Source: Actinomycetales bacterium
GTDB taxonomy: Bacteria; Actinomycetota; Actinomycetes; Actinomycetales; Dermatophilaceae
DNA length: 64,000 nucleotides
NCBI GenBank assembly: GCA_002748155.1
Contig: PDRO01000005.1
Span: 1-64,000, forward strand
Direction: 5' to 3'
This document shows positions 28,369-36,810 of this stretch, piece by piece; the stretch's first letter is position 1; every line of letters begins with the position of its first letter. Made by a program: the position numbers and the translations under genes. A model generated the notes under the pieces. The model was not told the origin of the DNA. It worked only from the letters and a program-made list of their open reading frames with translations, and made no database searches.

Positions 28369-28718
28369 ACGGCGTTCCCTTCCCGGTGGGCTGGAGTCGG
28401 CAGCGTGTGCAGGCCCCGGGGCCCAGGTCGTGGGCCGGGAGTCCGGGATGGATCGACACAACGCTGTGGGCTAGATCTCACCACAGTTGAGCCCGGTTTG
28501 CACCAGGACCTCGGTCCCAACGCGACGGATCGGCGTGTCGTGCATCCCGCGCCAGCGACCACGCCACCCGCTTGTTCACTATCTGTTCATGCCGCGAGCG
28601 CTGCGGCCGGATCCGACGTACCGGTATACGGGACAGGAGGGTGTTTCGGCGGAGGATACCACCCCTAGGGACTTCTTACCCCTTTGCGCTTTGGTGACGC
28701 ACGGCATACCTTGCAGGT
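28369..28718. promoter_or_regulatory. Divergent control region between transcarboxylase and 2-oxoacid oxidoreductase operons
   Basis: This 350-base gap has no gene I can support. Toward the plus strand it holds the porG promoter and a perfect palindrome over the start codon. Near the middle, TGTTCAC-TATC-TGTTCAT (28573-28590) forms a direct repeat with an 11-bp period; read on the minus strand it overlaps a GATAGT hexamer that could be a -10 for the transcarboxylase operon. The pattern suggests coordinated control, which is not demonstrated. Confidence 0.6.
28684..28712 (+). promoter_or_regulatory. porG promoter, leaderless
   Basis: TTGCGC (28684-28689) and TACCTT (28707-28712) are separated by 17 bases. 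The ATG lies six bases after the -10 element, so the transcript probably starts at the start codon. Confidence 0.65.
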
Positions 28719-28721
28719 ATG
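28705..28721. promoter_or_regulatory. Perfect palindrome over -10 and start codon of porG
   Basis: CATACCT-TGC-AGGTATG has two perfect 7-bp arms around a 3-base centre. It spans the -10 element, the predicted transcription start and the ATG. A repressor dimer bound here would block the promoter completely. The regulator is unknown. Confidence 0.75.
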
Positions 28722-29285
28722 TTTGAGGTCCGTATCCACGGTCGCGGCGGGCAAGGGGTCGTCACCGCCGCTGAGATCCTGTCTGTTGCCGCCTTCGAAG
28801 AAGGCCGGCACGCCCAAGCGTTCCCGAGCTTCGGCTCGGAACGCACCGGCGCGCCGGTGGTGGCCTTCTGCCGGATCGCCGACGCGGAGGTCAGGGTGCG
28901 GGAGCCAGTCGTCGCCCCAGACGCGCTCGTGGTGCAAGACGCGACGCTGTTGCACCAGGTCGACGTGTTCGCCGGGCTCAAGCCCGGTGGCTCCGTGCTG
29001 ATCAACTCGACGTCGACGCCCAGCCAGCTCGGACTGGGCGAGCTCGAGACGACCAACCGGCTGTTGACCATCCCAGCCACCGACTTGGCCCGGGAGCACA
29101 TCGGGCGCCCGGTGCCCAACCTGATCATGCTCGGCGGACTCGCGGCCTACACTGGGATCGTCCACCTGGACGGTCTGCTGCGCGCCATCCAGGATCACTT
29201 CCCCGGCTCAGTGGGCGCCAAGAATGTCGCCGCCGCGACCGCGACCTATGAACTGGTCACCTCCCTCGTCCCGTCCCACACCTAG
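28719..29285 (+). CDS. porG: 2-oxoacid:ferredoxin oxidoreductase, gamma subunit
   Basis: The 188-residue protein matches the gamma domain of pyruvate/2-oxoacid ferredoxin oxidoreductases: EVRIHGRGGQGVVTAAEILS at the N-terminus, SFGSERTGAPVVAFCRI, and PATDLAREHIGRPVPNLIMLGG. The family oxidatively decarboxylates a 2-oxoacid to acyl-CoA, passing electrons to ferredoxin; gamma contributes to CoA binding. It is first in a four-gene operon (gamma, alpha, beta, GltD-ferredoxin). The substrate (pyruvate, 2-oxoglutarate or branched 2-oxoacids) cannot be read from the sequence. Confidence 0.92.
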   Translation: MFEVRIHGRGGQGVVTAAEILSVAAFEEGRHAQAFPSFGSERTGAPVVAFCRIADAEVRVREPVVAPDALVVQDATLLHQVDVFAGLKPGGSVLINSTSTPSQLGLGELETTNRLLTIPATDLAREHIGRPVPNLIMLGGLAAYTGIVHLDGLLRAIQDHFPGSVGAKNVAAATATYELVTSLVPSHT

Positions 29286-29296
29286 GAGAAACGCCG

Positions 29297-30550
29297 TTGC
29301 GCACCCAAATCGAGGGCTCGATGGCCGTGGCCCGCGCAGTCGCCGCATGTCGCCCACAGGTGATCTGCGCCTACCCGATCTCGCCGCAGACCCACATCGT
29401 CGAAGGGCTGTCGGCAATCGTCAAACGTGGCGAGCTCACCAGCTGTGAATACGTCAACGTCGAGAGCGAGTTCGCGGCGATGTCGGTGGCCATCGGCGCG
29501 TCGGCGGCAGGTGCACGCAGCTACACGGCGACAGCCAGCCAGGGTCTGCTCTACATGGTCGAAGCGGTCTACAACGCCAGCGGCCTGGGCCTACCGATCG
29601 TCATGACCGTCGCCAACCGGGCCATCGGCGCTCCGATCAACATCTGGAACGACCACACCGACGCGATGAGCCAGCGTGACTCCGGGTGGATCCAGTTGTA
29701 TGCCGAAACCAACCAGGAGGCGGCGGACCTGCACGTGCAGGCGTTCAAGATCGCCGAGGAGTTGAGCCTGCCGGTGATGGTGTGTATGGACGGCTTCATC
29801 CTCACCCACGCCGTCGAGGAGGTCGACCTGCCCGACCAGGAAACGGTCGACGCCTTCCTCCCACCGTTCGAGCCGCGTCAGGTTCTCGACCCGGCCGAAC
29901 CGGTGTCGATCGGCGCGATGGTCGGCCCGGAGGCCTTTACCGAGGTCCGCTACCTGGCCCACGACAAGCAGATGCAGGCCCTCGAGCTGATCCCCAAAGT
30001 GGCCGAGGAGTTCCAGGCGGCCTTCGGGCGGGACTCCGGAGGCTTGCTACACACCTACCAGATCGAGGACGCCGAAACGGTCGTTATCGCCCTCGGCTCG
30101 GTCCTCGGCACGATCAAGGATGTCGTCGACGAACGCCGCCAACGTGGCGAGAAGATCGGCGTGTTGGGCATCACGTCATTCCGGCCCTTCCCGCTCAAGG
30201 CGGTCGAAGAGGTGCTCACCGGCGCGAAGCGGTTCATCTGCCTCGAGAAGGCGTTCTCGGTCGGCATCGGCGGCATCGTCTCTTCGCATGTGCGCATGGC
30301 GATGTCGGCACACCCGATCAAGAATCACACCGTCGTTGCCGGGCTCGGCGGCCGCGCGATCCTCAAGTCGTCGTTGCACCGGATGCTCGACGAGGCCGAC
30401 CGCGATGAGCTGGAGTTCCTCAGCTTCCTCGACCTGGACACCGACCTGGTCGAGCGGGAGCTCGCCCGGGCCCGGGCCGGGGGGCGATCCGGACCGATAG
30501 CCGAGAACGTGTTGCGAGACCTCGGTGCGGTGCGCGCCGAATCCGTCTGA
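29297..30550 (+). CDS. porA: 2-oxoacid:ferredoxin oxidoreductase, alpha subunit
   Basis: The 417-residue subunit contains the pyrimidine-binding domain (CAYPISPQTHIVEGLS; NVESEFAAMSVAIGASAAGAR; TATASQGLLYM). Domain II follows (SVLGTIKDVVDERRQRGEKIGVLGITSFRPFP). It starts with a rare TTG codon, supported by AGGAG eight bases upstream; the next in-frame ATG (29321) is too far from that site. It begins 11 bases after the porG stop. PorA-type rather than KorA-type organisation is suggested by the separate gamma gene. Confidence 0.92.
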   Translation: MRTQIEGSMAVARAVAACRPQVICAYPISPQTHIVEGLSAIVKRGELTSCEYVNVESEFAAMSVAIGASAAGARSYTATASQGLLYMVEAVYNASGLGLPIVMTVANRAIGAPINIWNDHTDAMSQRDSGWIQLYAETNQEAADLHVQAFKIAEELSLPVMVCMDGFILTHAVEEVDLPDQETVDAFLPPFEPRQVLDPAEPVSIGAMVGPEAFTEVRYLAHDKQMQALELIPKVAEEFQAAFGRDSGGLLHTYQIEDAETVVIALGSVLGTIKDVVDERRQRGEKIGVLGITSFRPFPLKAVEEVLTGAKRFICLEKAFSVGIGGIVSSHVRMAMSAHPIKNHTVVAGLGGRAILKSSLHRMLDEADRDELEFLSFLDLDTDLVERELARARAGGRSGPIAENVLRDLGAVRAESV

Positions 30551-30575
30551 GGCCGGACCAGAGCCAAGGAGAGAC

Positions 30576-31685
30576 ATGACGACCAACCACACGGACCTGG
30601 CCGGTTTCCACCGGGGATTGGTTCCTGAGACCTTGCACGACGATCCCGCCAGCCAGCCGGTGAAGTTCTACCAGGTGGGCTCGTTCGCGGTCGGCAACCG
30701 GCTGTTGCCGCTGGAAGTGCGCTCGGTGCAGTCAGACCCGAACCGCACCAACGCCCTCACGTCAGGGCACCGGGCCTGCCAGGGCTGCGGGGAGGCTCTC
30801 GGCGCCCGCTACGCCCTGGATGCGGCGATGCACGCCGCCGACAACAAGCTTGCGGCCGTCAACGCCACCGGCTGCCTGGAGGTGTTCTCAACCCCCTATC
30901 CCGAAACGTCCTGGCGGATTCCCTGGTTGCATTCGCTCTTCGGCAACGCGCCCGCGGTGGCCGCAGGTGTGGCTGCGGCCTACAAGGCAATGGGCAGGGA
31001 CGACGTGCGGGTCATCGCCCAGGGTGGTGATGGCGGCACCGTGGACATCGGGTTCGGCTGCTTGTCGGGGATGTTCGAGCGCAACGACGACGTGCTCTAC
31101 ATCTGCTACGACAACGAGGCCTACATGAACACGGGTATCCAGCGTTCCGGGGCCACTCCCCCGGCTGCGCGGACCGCCACCACGCAAGCCGTCGGCGACC
31201 GACCGGGCAACGTGTTCGGCCAGGGCAAGGACCTGCCCCGGATCGCGATGGCGCACGAGATCCCGTATGTGGCAACGGCGTCGGTCTCCGATCTTCGTGA
31301 CCTGGAGGCCAAGGTGCACCGGGCGATGTCGATGCGCGGAGCCCGCTACATCCACGTCATGGTGCCCTGCCCACTGGGCTGGGGCACCGGGTCGGCCGAG
31401 ACCCTCAAGGTGGCGCGGCTGGCTACTCAGAGCGGCCTTTTCCCGGTTTTCGAGGCCGAGTACGGCGAAGTGGTCGCCTCCACCCCGATCCGGAGGCAGG
31501 TTCCGGTCGAGGACTACTTGAAGACCCAGAAACGGTACGCGCACCTGTTCTCACCCAAACGCCGCGACGAGGTCATCGATCGGCTCCAGGCTCAGGCCGA
31601 CCGCAACATCCGGCGGTACGACCTGTTGCCCCACGGCGATTCACCCACGACCCTGGACGCCCCCACCAAGGAGATTAACGCCTGA
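30576..31685 (+). CDS. porB: 2-oxoacid:ferredoxin oxidoreductase, beta subunit
   Basis: The 369-residue subunit binds thiamine diphosphate and one [4Fe-4S] cluster. It has HRACQGCGEA and NATGCLEVFS (cluster cysteines), the TPP motif AQGGDGGTVDIGFG, YDNEAYMNTG, and a later HVMVPCPLGWGTG with the fourth conserved Cys. The ATG follows AAGGAG by four to five bases. The stop overlaps the start of the next gene (TGATG), implying coupled translation. Confidence 0.94.
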   Translation: MTTNHTDLAGFHRGLVPETLHDDPASQPVKFYQVGSFAVGNRLLPLEVRSVQSDPNRTNALTSGHRACQGCGEALGARYALDAAMHAADNKLAAVNATGCLEVFSTPYPETSWRIPWLHSLFGNAPAVAAGVAAAYKAMGRDDVRVIAQGGDGGTVDIGFGCLSGMFERNDDVLYICYDNEAYMNTGIQRSGATPPAARTATTQAVGDRPGNVFGQGKDLPRIAMAHEIPYVATASVSDLRDLEAKVHRAMSMRGARYIHVMVPCPLGWGTGSAETLKVARLATQSGLFPVFEAEYGEVVASTPIRRQVPVEDYLKTQKRYAHLFSPKRRDEVIDRLQAQADRNIRRYDLLPHGDSPTTLDAPTKEINA

Positions 31686-33307
31686 TGGACAAGCCGTTCG
31701 CCATCACCCTCGATGTCGGCTCGTCGCTGGCCAATCAGACCGGCAGCTGGCGCACCGAGCGACCCCAGTACGTCGACCTACTGCCGCCCTGCAACAAGGC
31801 CTGCCCGGCAGGGGAGAACATCCAGCAGTGGCTCTTCCACGCCGAGGAAGGCGACTACGAGGCGGCCTGGCGGCAGATCATGAAGGACAACCCGTTCCCG
31901 GCGATCATGGGCCGGGTCTGCTACCACCCGTGTCAGGACTCGTGCAACCGGGCCGAAGTCGACGAATCGGTCGGTATCAACGCCGTCGAGCGTTTCCTCG
32001 GTGACGAGGCGATCAAGCAGGGCTGGTCGGTCGAGGCACCGAGCCAGGCTTCCGGCAAACGCGTTCTGGTCATCGGCGCCGGCCCGTCCGGCATGACGGC
32101 GGCATACCACTTGCGTCTGCTCGGGCACGCCGTGACGGTGCGGGACGCCGGGCCGATGCTCGGCGGCATGATGCGCTTCGGGATCCCGTCCTACCGGCTG
32201 CCACGGGACATCCTCGATGCCGAGATGCAGCGGATTGTCGACCTCGGGGTCGAGGTGCAGCTGAACACCAAGGTGGAGCACTTGCAGACGGCGCTCGACG
32301 AGGGCTTCGACGCGGTCTTCCTCGCCGTCGGCGCTCACATCGGCAAGCGCGCTTACATCCCGGCTGGCGAGAGCGCCAAGATCCTCGACGCAGTGAGCTA
32401 CCTGCACGATGTCGAGACCGAGGCGGAAAAGCCGATGCTGGGTCGCAAGGTCGTCGTCTACGGCGGCGGCAACACCGCGATCGACGCGGCACGCACTGCC
32501 AAACGTATGGGCGCGGAAGAAGCGATCATCGTCTATCGCCGCAACCGCGACAAGATGCCGGCCCATGACTTCGAAGTCGTCGAAGCCGAAGAAGAAGGCA
32601 TCATGCTCAAGTGGCTGTCGACGATCAAGCACGTCGACGACGGCAAGATGACGGTCGAGAAGATGGCCCTCGACGAGACCGGATTCCCGCAGCCCACCGG
32701 AGAATTCGAAGAGCTCGAGGCCGACTCACTGGTCTTGGCACTCGGCCAGGACTCCGACCTGAGCTTCCTCGAAGGCGTCGAAGGGATCACCATCGACGAC
32801 GGTGTCGTCGATGTCACCGGCCAGATGATGACCGGGATCGACGGGGTCTTCGCAGGCGGTGACATGGTGCCCTCCGAGCGCACCGTGACGGTGGCGGTCG
32901 GTCACGGCAAGAAGGCCGCCAGGTACATCGACGCCTACCTGCGTGGCACGACCTATCAACCGCCGGCCAAACACGTCGTGGCCACCTTCGACAAGCTCAC
33001 CACGTGGTATTACGCCGATGCGCCGCACCAGCACCGGGAGCACCTCGAGGGTGCTCGCCGGGCCTCGAGCTTCGACGAGGTGGTCAAGGGCCTCAACGAA
33101 GAGACCGCCCAATTCGAAGCCAGACGCTGCATGTCGTGTGGTAACTGTTTCAAGTGCGACAACTGCTTCGGGGTGTGCCCGGACAATGCCGTGAAGAAGG
33201 TCGACTTCGCCAAGGGCTACGCAATCGACTACGACTTCTGCAAGGGTTGCGGCTTGTGCGTGGAAGAGTGCCCCTGCGGGTCGATCGAGATGGTCTCCGA
33301 GACCTGA
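31685..33307 (+). CDS. GltD-like NAD(P)-binding flavoprotein fused to a 2[4Fe-4S] ferredoxin
   Basis: The 540-residue protein joins three parts. An N-terminal Fe-S helical domain of glutamate-synthase small subunits comes first (PPCNKACPAGENI, CYHPCQDSCNRAEV). An FAD/NAD(P) oxidoreductase core follows (VLVIGAGPSGMTAAYHL; VVVYGGGNTAIDAARTAKRMG; GVFAGGDMV). The C-terminal ferredoxin has two clusters (CMSCGNCFKCDNCFGVCP and CKGCGLCVEECPCG). As the last gene of the por operon it probably carries electrons between the oxidoreductase and NAD(P)H, replacing a free PorD ferredoxin. It is unlikely to be a true glutamate synthase subunit because no gltB is present. Confidence 0.9.
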   Translation: MDKPFAITLDVGSSLANQTGSWRTERPQYVDLLPPCNKACPAGENIQQWLFHAEEGDYEAAWRQIMKDNPFPAIMGRVCYHPCQDSCNRAEVDESVGINAVERFLGDEAIKQGWSVEAPSQASGKRVLVIGAGPSGMTAAYHLRLLGHAVTVRDAGPMLGGMMRFGIPSYRLPRDILDAEMQRIVDLGVEVQLNTKVEHLQTALDEGFDAVFLAVGAHIGKRAYIPAGESAKILDAVSYLHDVETEAEKPMLGRKVVVYGGGNTAIDAARTAKRMGAEEAIIVYRRNRDKMPAHDFEVVEAEEEGIMLKWLSTIKHVDDGKMTVEKMALDETGFPQPTGEFEELEADSLVLALGQDSDLSFLEGVEGITIDDGVVDVTGQMMTGIDGVFAGGDMVPSERTVTVAVGHGKKAARYIDAYLRGTTYQPPAKHVVATFDKLTTWYYADAPHQHREHLEGARRASSFDEVVKGLNEETAQFEARRCMSCGNCFKCDNCFGVCPDNAVKKVDFAKGYAIDYDFCKGCGLCVEECPCGSIEMVSET

Positions 33308-33444
33308 TCCACGCTCCGCCGAGACCAGTGGCCGGGCGTCGCGAAAGGGCGCGGAAGGGTCGGATACGCACCAGTTCAGGGCCCATGGTTGGCTGCTCGA
33401 GCTGCTTCTGGCTGGTTTCAGACCCGCCCAGAGGTGTCCGGCAC

Positions 33445-34665
33445 CTACTGGCGGTGATGATCCCGTAGGTCGGCCAAGTGTGGTGAGATTGCCGGGTCCA
33501 GGCCCAGACCGAGGGCTAGGTACGTCGCCGCGAAATCGGTGAGCGACAACAGGTCCGCAAGGCGCTCTACCGGGTGCCCGGGTCTCGCGGTGTGTTCACT
33601 GACCCGCACTCCTGCCTCACGGGCTGTTCGGACCACCACATCGGCCAGCGACGTGCCTACTGCGCGGTCGTCACCGTCGTCGGTCGGCCCGGGGTGCGAC
33701 GCGCCCGTGACCTCGGGCGCGTCGCGCAACACGAGCAAAGCCATCCTCGGATCGGCGACCCCGTCGACGTAGGGATCGCGGAAGATGTCCGCCGGGGGTT
33801 CCTCACGGCCTTCACGTTCGGCTTGGGAACGCTGCCCTGCCTCGGTGTAGGGCCCGTCGAGCAACGCGACGACCTGACTGGCGGCATCCGGCAGTTCACC
33901 CCAGGTCGCCGGCACCCGTGCTGTGCGCGCCAGCATCAACGCCGCCCGGCGCGCGGCCACCCCACAGACCGGCCCGTCGCCCAAGACGACCGGCACCCCT
34001 TCGGCCAGGTCGGCAGCAAGTGTCTTGGCCGGGTTGTCGTAGGACGCGGAGCCGGGACGATGGGTCATGGCGGATTCGTCAAGCCGGTCAGCCACCCGGG
34101 CCAGCACCGACTCGGGGCAGGAGACCAAACCCAGTCCGTCGGCGGCACGCAGCGCCGGGGTGAGCAGCGACCACAACGAGGTCCGGGTCGAGGTGCCCCC
34201 CGCCGGGACGTCGACATGGATGCCGCGGGCTCGCCGACAGACATCGGCGAGAGGCGAATCGGGCGCCCCGACTGTCAACAGTCCCGCACCTCGACGAGTG
34301 GCCTCGGCAGCCAGAGCCAACGGTCCCGGCGCCCGGCCTGAATGCGAGACCGCGATGACCAGGTCGAGGGTTCCCACCCACCCGGGCAACGGAAGGTTGT
34401 GTCGCGTGGTGACCGGCACCGGCGACCCGGGCTCGGCCAGCATCTCCAACACGTCGGCAAGCACCGACGAACCACCCAGCGTGGCCACGAGCACCGAGCG
34501 TGGGCGAACGCCACCAGCGACCTGAGCTACCCCAGCCCTCTCGGCGAGGCGGATCGACTCCCGCACCTGCGCGCCCGCGGTGGCCAGGGCGCGCAAGGTC
34601 TGCCGCGAATCCCCGCAAGCGATCATTTCTTCGTCGTCGATGAGCGACTCGTTCAGGCGGGGCAT
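33445..34665 (-). CDS. SIS-domain protein, phosphoglucose/phosphomannose isomerase-like (Rv3256c type)
   Basis: The 406-residue protein has an SIS fold: VLVATLGGSSVLADVLEML, TLDLVIAVSHSGRAPGPLALAAEA, GAGLLTVGAPDSPLAD and a C-terminal DFAATYLALGLG segment. It corresponds to Rv3256c, which lies next to manB in mycobacteria. Bifunctional PGI/PMI activity is known for related archaeal enzymes but not established here. The ATG follows AAGGAG by six bases. It is the third gene of manB-trm112-SIS. The 137-base gap to the por operon shows no feature. Confidence 0.8.
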   Translation of the reverse strand: MPRLNESLIDDEEMIACGDSRQTLRALATAGAQVRESIRLAERAGVAQVAGGVRPRSVLVATLGGSSVLADVLEMLAEPGSPVPVTTRHNLPLPGWVGTLDLVIAVSHSGRAPGPLALAAEATRRGAGLLTVGAPDSPLADVCRRARGIHVDVPAGGTSTRTSLWSLLTPALRAADGLGLVSCPESVLARVADRLDESAMTHRPGSASYDNPAKTLAADLAEGVPVVLGDGPVCGVAARRAALMLARTARVPATWGELPDAASQVVALLDGPYTEAGQRSQAEREGREEPPADIFRDPYVDGVADPRMALLVLRDAPEVTGASHPGPTDDGDDRAVGTSLADVVVRTAREAGVRVSEHTARPGHPVERLADLLSLTDFAATYLALGLGLDPAISPHLADLRDHHRQ

Positions 34666-34690
34666 CGGAGTCTCCTTGGACGGGTCTCGG

Positions 34691-34876
34691 TCAACGCGTC
34701 TCTGCAACAGTCGATTCGTCGACGAGCAGCACCGGGATGCCGAGGTCATCGATGACGTAGCGCGCCCCACATGCAGCATCGCAACAGCGCAACTCGGATT
34801 CGGCGATGGTGAGCTCGGCCTGGCAGCCGGGGCAGCGGAGGATGTCGCGGATCCAGCCGTCGAGTTCAGATCGCAT
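34691..34876 (-). CDS. Trm112 family zinc-binding protein
   Basis: The 61-residue protein carries CPGCQAEL near the N-terminus and a second cysteine group (CCDAACGARY), with the typical YVIDDLGIPVLLVDES ending. Trm112 proteins activate methyltransferases in eukaryotes and archaea; the bacterial role is unclear. The ATG is two bases after the manB stop and follows CAGGAG by five bases; the binding site is inside the end of manB. Confidence 0.88.
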   Translation of the reverse strand: MRSELDGWIRDILRCPGCQAELTIAESELRCCDAACGARYVIDDLGIPVLLVDESTVAETR

Positions 34877-34878
34877 CG

Positions 34879-36351
34879 TCACTCCTGTGGCGCAGCCCGC
34901 AGCAGCGCGAGCACACTGTCGCGGACCCAAGTCATGGTGTCGGCATCGGTCGCCTCGACATTGAGGCGTAGCAAGGGTTCGGTGTTCGAAGCCCGGACAT
35001 TGAACCACCACATCGGGTCGGCCGAATGGGTCACCGTGAGTCCGTCGAGGGTGTCGGTGTCGACCGCACCCTGAGCCTGCGCCCAGGCCAAGGCACGGGT
35101 CGTTGCGGCCTCCCGATCGGTGACCGTCGAGTTGATCTCACCGGAGGCGGCATACCGCTGGTATGCCGTCGCCAGTTCGGAGAGTGGCACCGTGGACTCG
35201 CCCAGGGCGGCGAGCACATGCATCGCTGCGAGCATGCCGGTGTCGGCATACCAGAATTCCCGGAAATAGTAGTGGGCCGAGTGCTCACCACCGAAAACCG
35301 CACCGGACGAAGCCATCTCAGCTTTGATGTAGGAATGGCCGACCCGGGTGCGCACCGGCCGGGCACCCCGTTCGACGACGATCTCGGGGACCGCCCGGGA
35401 GGTGATGACGTTGTGGACGATCCGTACCTCGGCGGCCGGCACGCCTCGCGCCTGCTCCTTGACGATCTCCCGCGCGGCCACCAGGGCGGTGACGGCGCTC
35501 GGACTGACCGGCTCGCCACGCTCGTCGACGACGAAACAGCGGTCCGCGTCACCGTCGAAAGCCAGCCCGAGGTCGGCGCCGTGCTCCAGGACTGCCCGTT
35601 GCAGGTCACGGAGATTGGCCGGGTCCAACGGGTTGGCTTCGTGGTTGGGGAAAGTCCCGTCCAGCTCGAAATACAGCGGCACGATCCGTAGCGGCAACCC
35701 TGGCAAGCCGGCCGCGGTGTCGAGCACGGCCGGGACGGTGTGTCCGGCCATCCCGTTGCCGGCGTCCACGACGACCGTCAACGCGCGCGACGTCGAAAGA
35801 TCGACAAGGGATCGCAGGAATGCCGCATAACCGTCGAGGACATCCTGCTCGACGACTTGGCCGCGAGCCGCAGCTGTCGCAGCCCTTGCGGCAGTTCCTG
35901 GGTCACCGTCCAGGAGGTGTTGCGCTCGATCGCGAATATCGCGCAGCCCCGTGTCCAGACTCACCGGTCGAGCGCCAACTCGGCAGAGCTTGATCCCGTT
36001 GTACTGCGCCGGGTTGTGGCTGGCTGTGAACATGGCGCCGGGAAGGCCCAGCGCGCCACTGGCGTAGTAGAGCTGATCGGTGGACGCCAGGCCGATGATC
36101 CGCACGTCGACCCCGGCCTCGGCAACCCCGTCGGCGAACGCGCGAGCTAACCCTGGTGAGCTAGGCCGCATGTCGTGACCGACGACCACTTCGCTGGCGC
36201 CGTCGGGCCAGGCCAGGGTCTGGGCGACGGCCGCACCGATGGCTCGGGACACCCGTTCGTCGAGCTGATCGGGCACCAGCCCACGCACGTCGTAGGCCTT
36301 GACAATGTCGCCGAGCCGCGGCGGTGCGGCAGATCTGGTCGGGTCGTCCAC
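34879..36351 (-). CDS. manB: Phosphomannomutase/phosphoglucomutase
   Basis: The 490-residue alpha-D-phosphohexomutase makes mannose 1-phosphate for GDP-mannose and cell-envelope glycans. Its motifs in order are AYDVRGLVPDQLDE, the phosphoserine loop AMFTASHNPAQYNG, the metal loop LAFDGDADRCF, the sugar loop GGEHSAHYYF, and the phosphate-binding RASNTEPLLRLNVEA. The GTG start is eight bases after TAGGCT and without a Shine-Dalgarno site; this also avoids overlap with the DUF3499 gene upstream. Context matches the Rv3257c locus. Confidence 0.93.
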   Translation of the reverse strand: MDDPTRSAAPPRLGDIVKAYDVRGLVPDQLDERVSRAIGAAVAQTLAWPDGASEVVVGHDMRPSSPGLARAFADGVAEAGVDVRIIGLASTDQLYYASGALGLPGAMFTASHNPAQYNGIKLCRVGARPVSLDTGLRDIRDRAQHLLDGDPGTAARAATAAARGQVVEQDVLDGYAAFLRSLVDLSTSRALTVVVDAGNGMAGHTVPAVLDTAAGLPGLPLRIVPLYFELDGTFPNHEANPLDPANLRDLQRAVLEHGADLGLAFDGDADRCFVVDERGEPVSPSAVTALVAAREIVKEQARGVPAAEVRIVHNVITSRAVPEIVVERGARPVRTRVGHSYIKAEMASSGAVFGGEHSAHYYFREFWYADTGMLAAMHVLAALGESTVPLSELATAYQRYAASGEINSTVTDREAATTRALAWAQAQGAVDTDTLDGLTVTHSADPMWWFNVRASNTEPLLRLNVEATDADTMTWVRDSVLALLRAAPQE

Positions 36352-36359
36352 GACCGGCA

Positions 36360-36365
36360 AGCCTA
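36360..36365 (-). promoter_or_regulatory. Putative -10 of manB
   Basis: TAGGCT on the minus strand lies eight bases before the GTG start. Confidence 0.45.
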
Positions 36366-36382
36366 ATGCCCCGCTGCGGCTC

Positions 36383-36739
36383 TCATGTGGAACGGACCAC
36401 CCGGAGGTGACCACGTCGGGCACCGTCGCTAGCCGACCCGCTGGAGGCAGCCACCGGGGTCGGGGAATGCCGAGGCTCGCGCAACGCGTCAGCCAAGGCC
36501 AGCAGGTCATCGGGCGCGACTGCCGGTGGCGGGGTCGGATCAATCGCCAACCGCACGATCTCCCAGCCCCGGGGGGCGGTCAACCGCTCGGTGTGCCCCG
36601 CGCACAGGTCGTACGTGTGTGGTTCGGCGAAGGTCGCCAACGGGCCCAACACGGCGGTCTGGTCGGCGTAGACATAGGTCAACGTCGCGACTGCCGGACG
36701 CCGGCACCCGGTCTTGGAACACACCCGTGAGTACCCCAC
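36383..36739 (-). CDS. DUF3499 family protein (Rv3258c type)
   Basis: The 118-residue protein begins with a zinc-ribbon-like start (RVCSKTGCRRPAVATLTYVY). It continues ADQTAVLGPLATFAEPHTYDLCAGH, the DUF3499 hallmark with four Cys/His ligands likely binding zinc. Its C-terminus is a Pro/Ser-rich tail. The function is unknown. The GTG chosen is six bases after TACAGT. It lies between manB and the divergent PF06262 gene, exactly as in mycobacteria. Confidence 0.88.
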   Translation of the reverse strand: MGYSRVCSKTGCRRPAVATLTYVYADQTAVLGPLATFAEPHTYDLCAGHTERLTAPRGWEIVRLAIDPTPPPAVAPDDLLALADALREPRHSPTPVAASSGSASDGARRGHLRVVRST

Positions 36740-36745
36740 GCGGGA

Positions 36746-36751
36746 ACTGTA
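36746..36751 (-). promoter_or_regulatory. -10 of leaderless DUF3499 gene
   Basis: TACAGT on the minus strand is followed by six bases and the GTG start. Confidence 0.6.
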
Positions 36752-36798
36752 CGTCGGCACGCCGCCCCACGTCTCGTCGGCACGCCGGGCACCAGACA

Positions 36799-36804
36799 TA
36801 CGCT
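36799..36804 (+). promoter_or_regulatory. -10 of leaderless PF06262-family gene
   Basis: TACGCT is followed by six bases and the GTG start. It is 48 bases from the divergent -10 of the DUF3499 gene. Confidence 0.6.
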
Positions 36805-36810
36805 GGTGAA

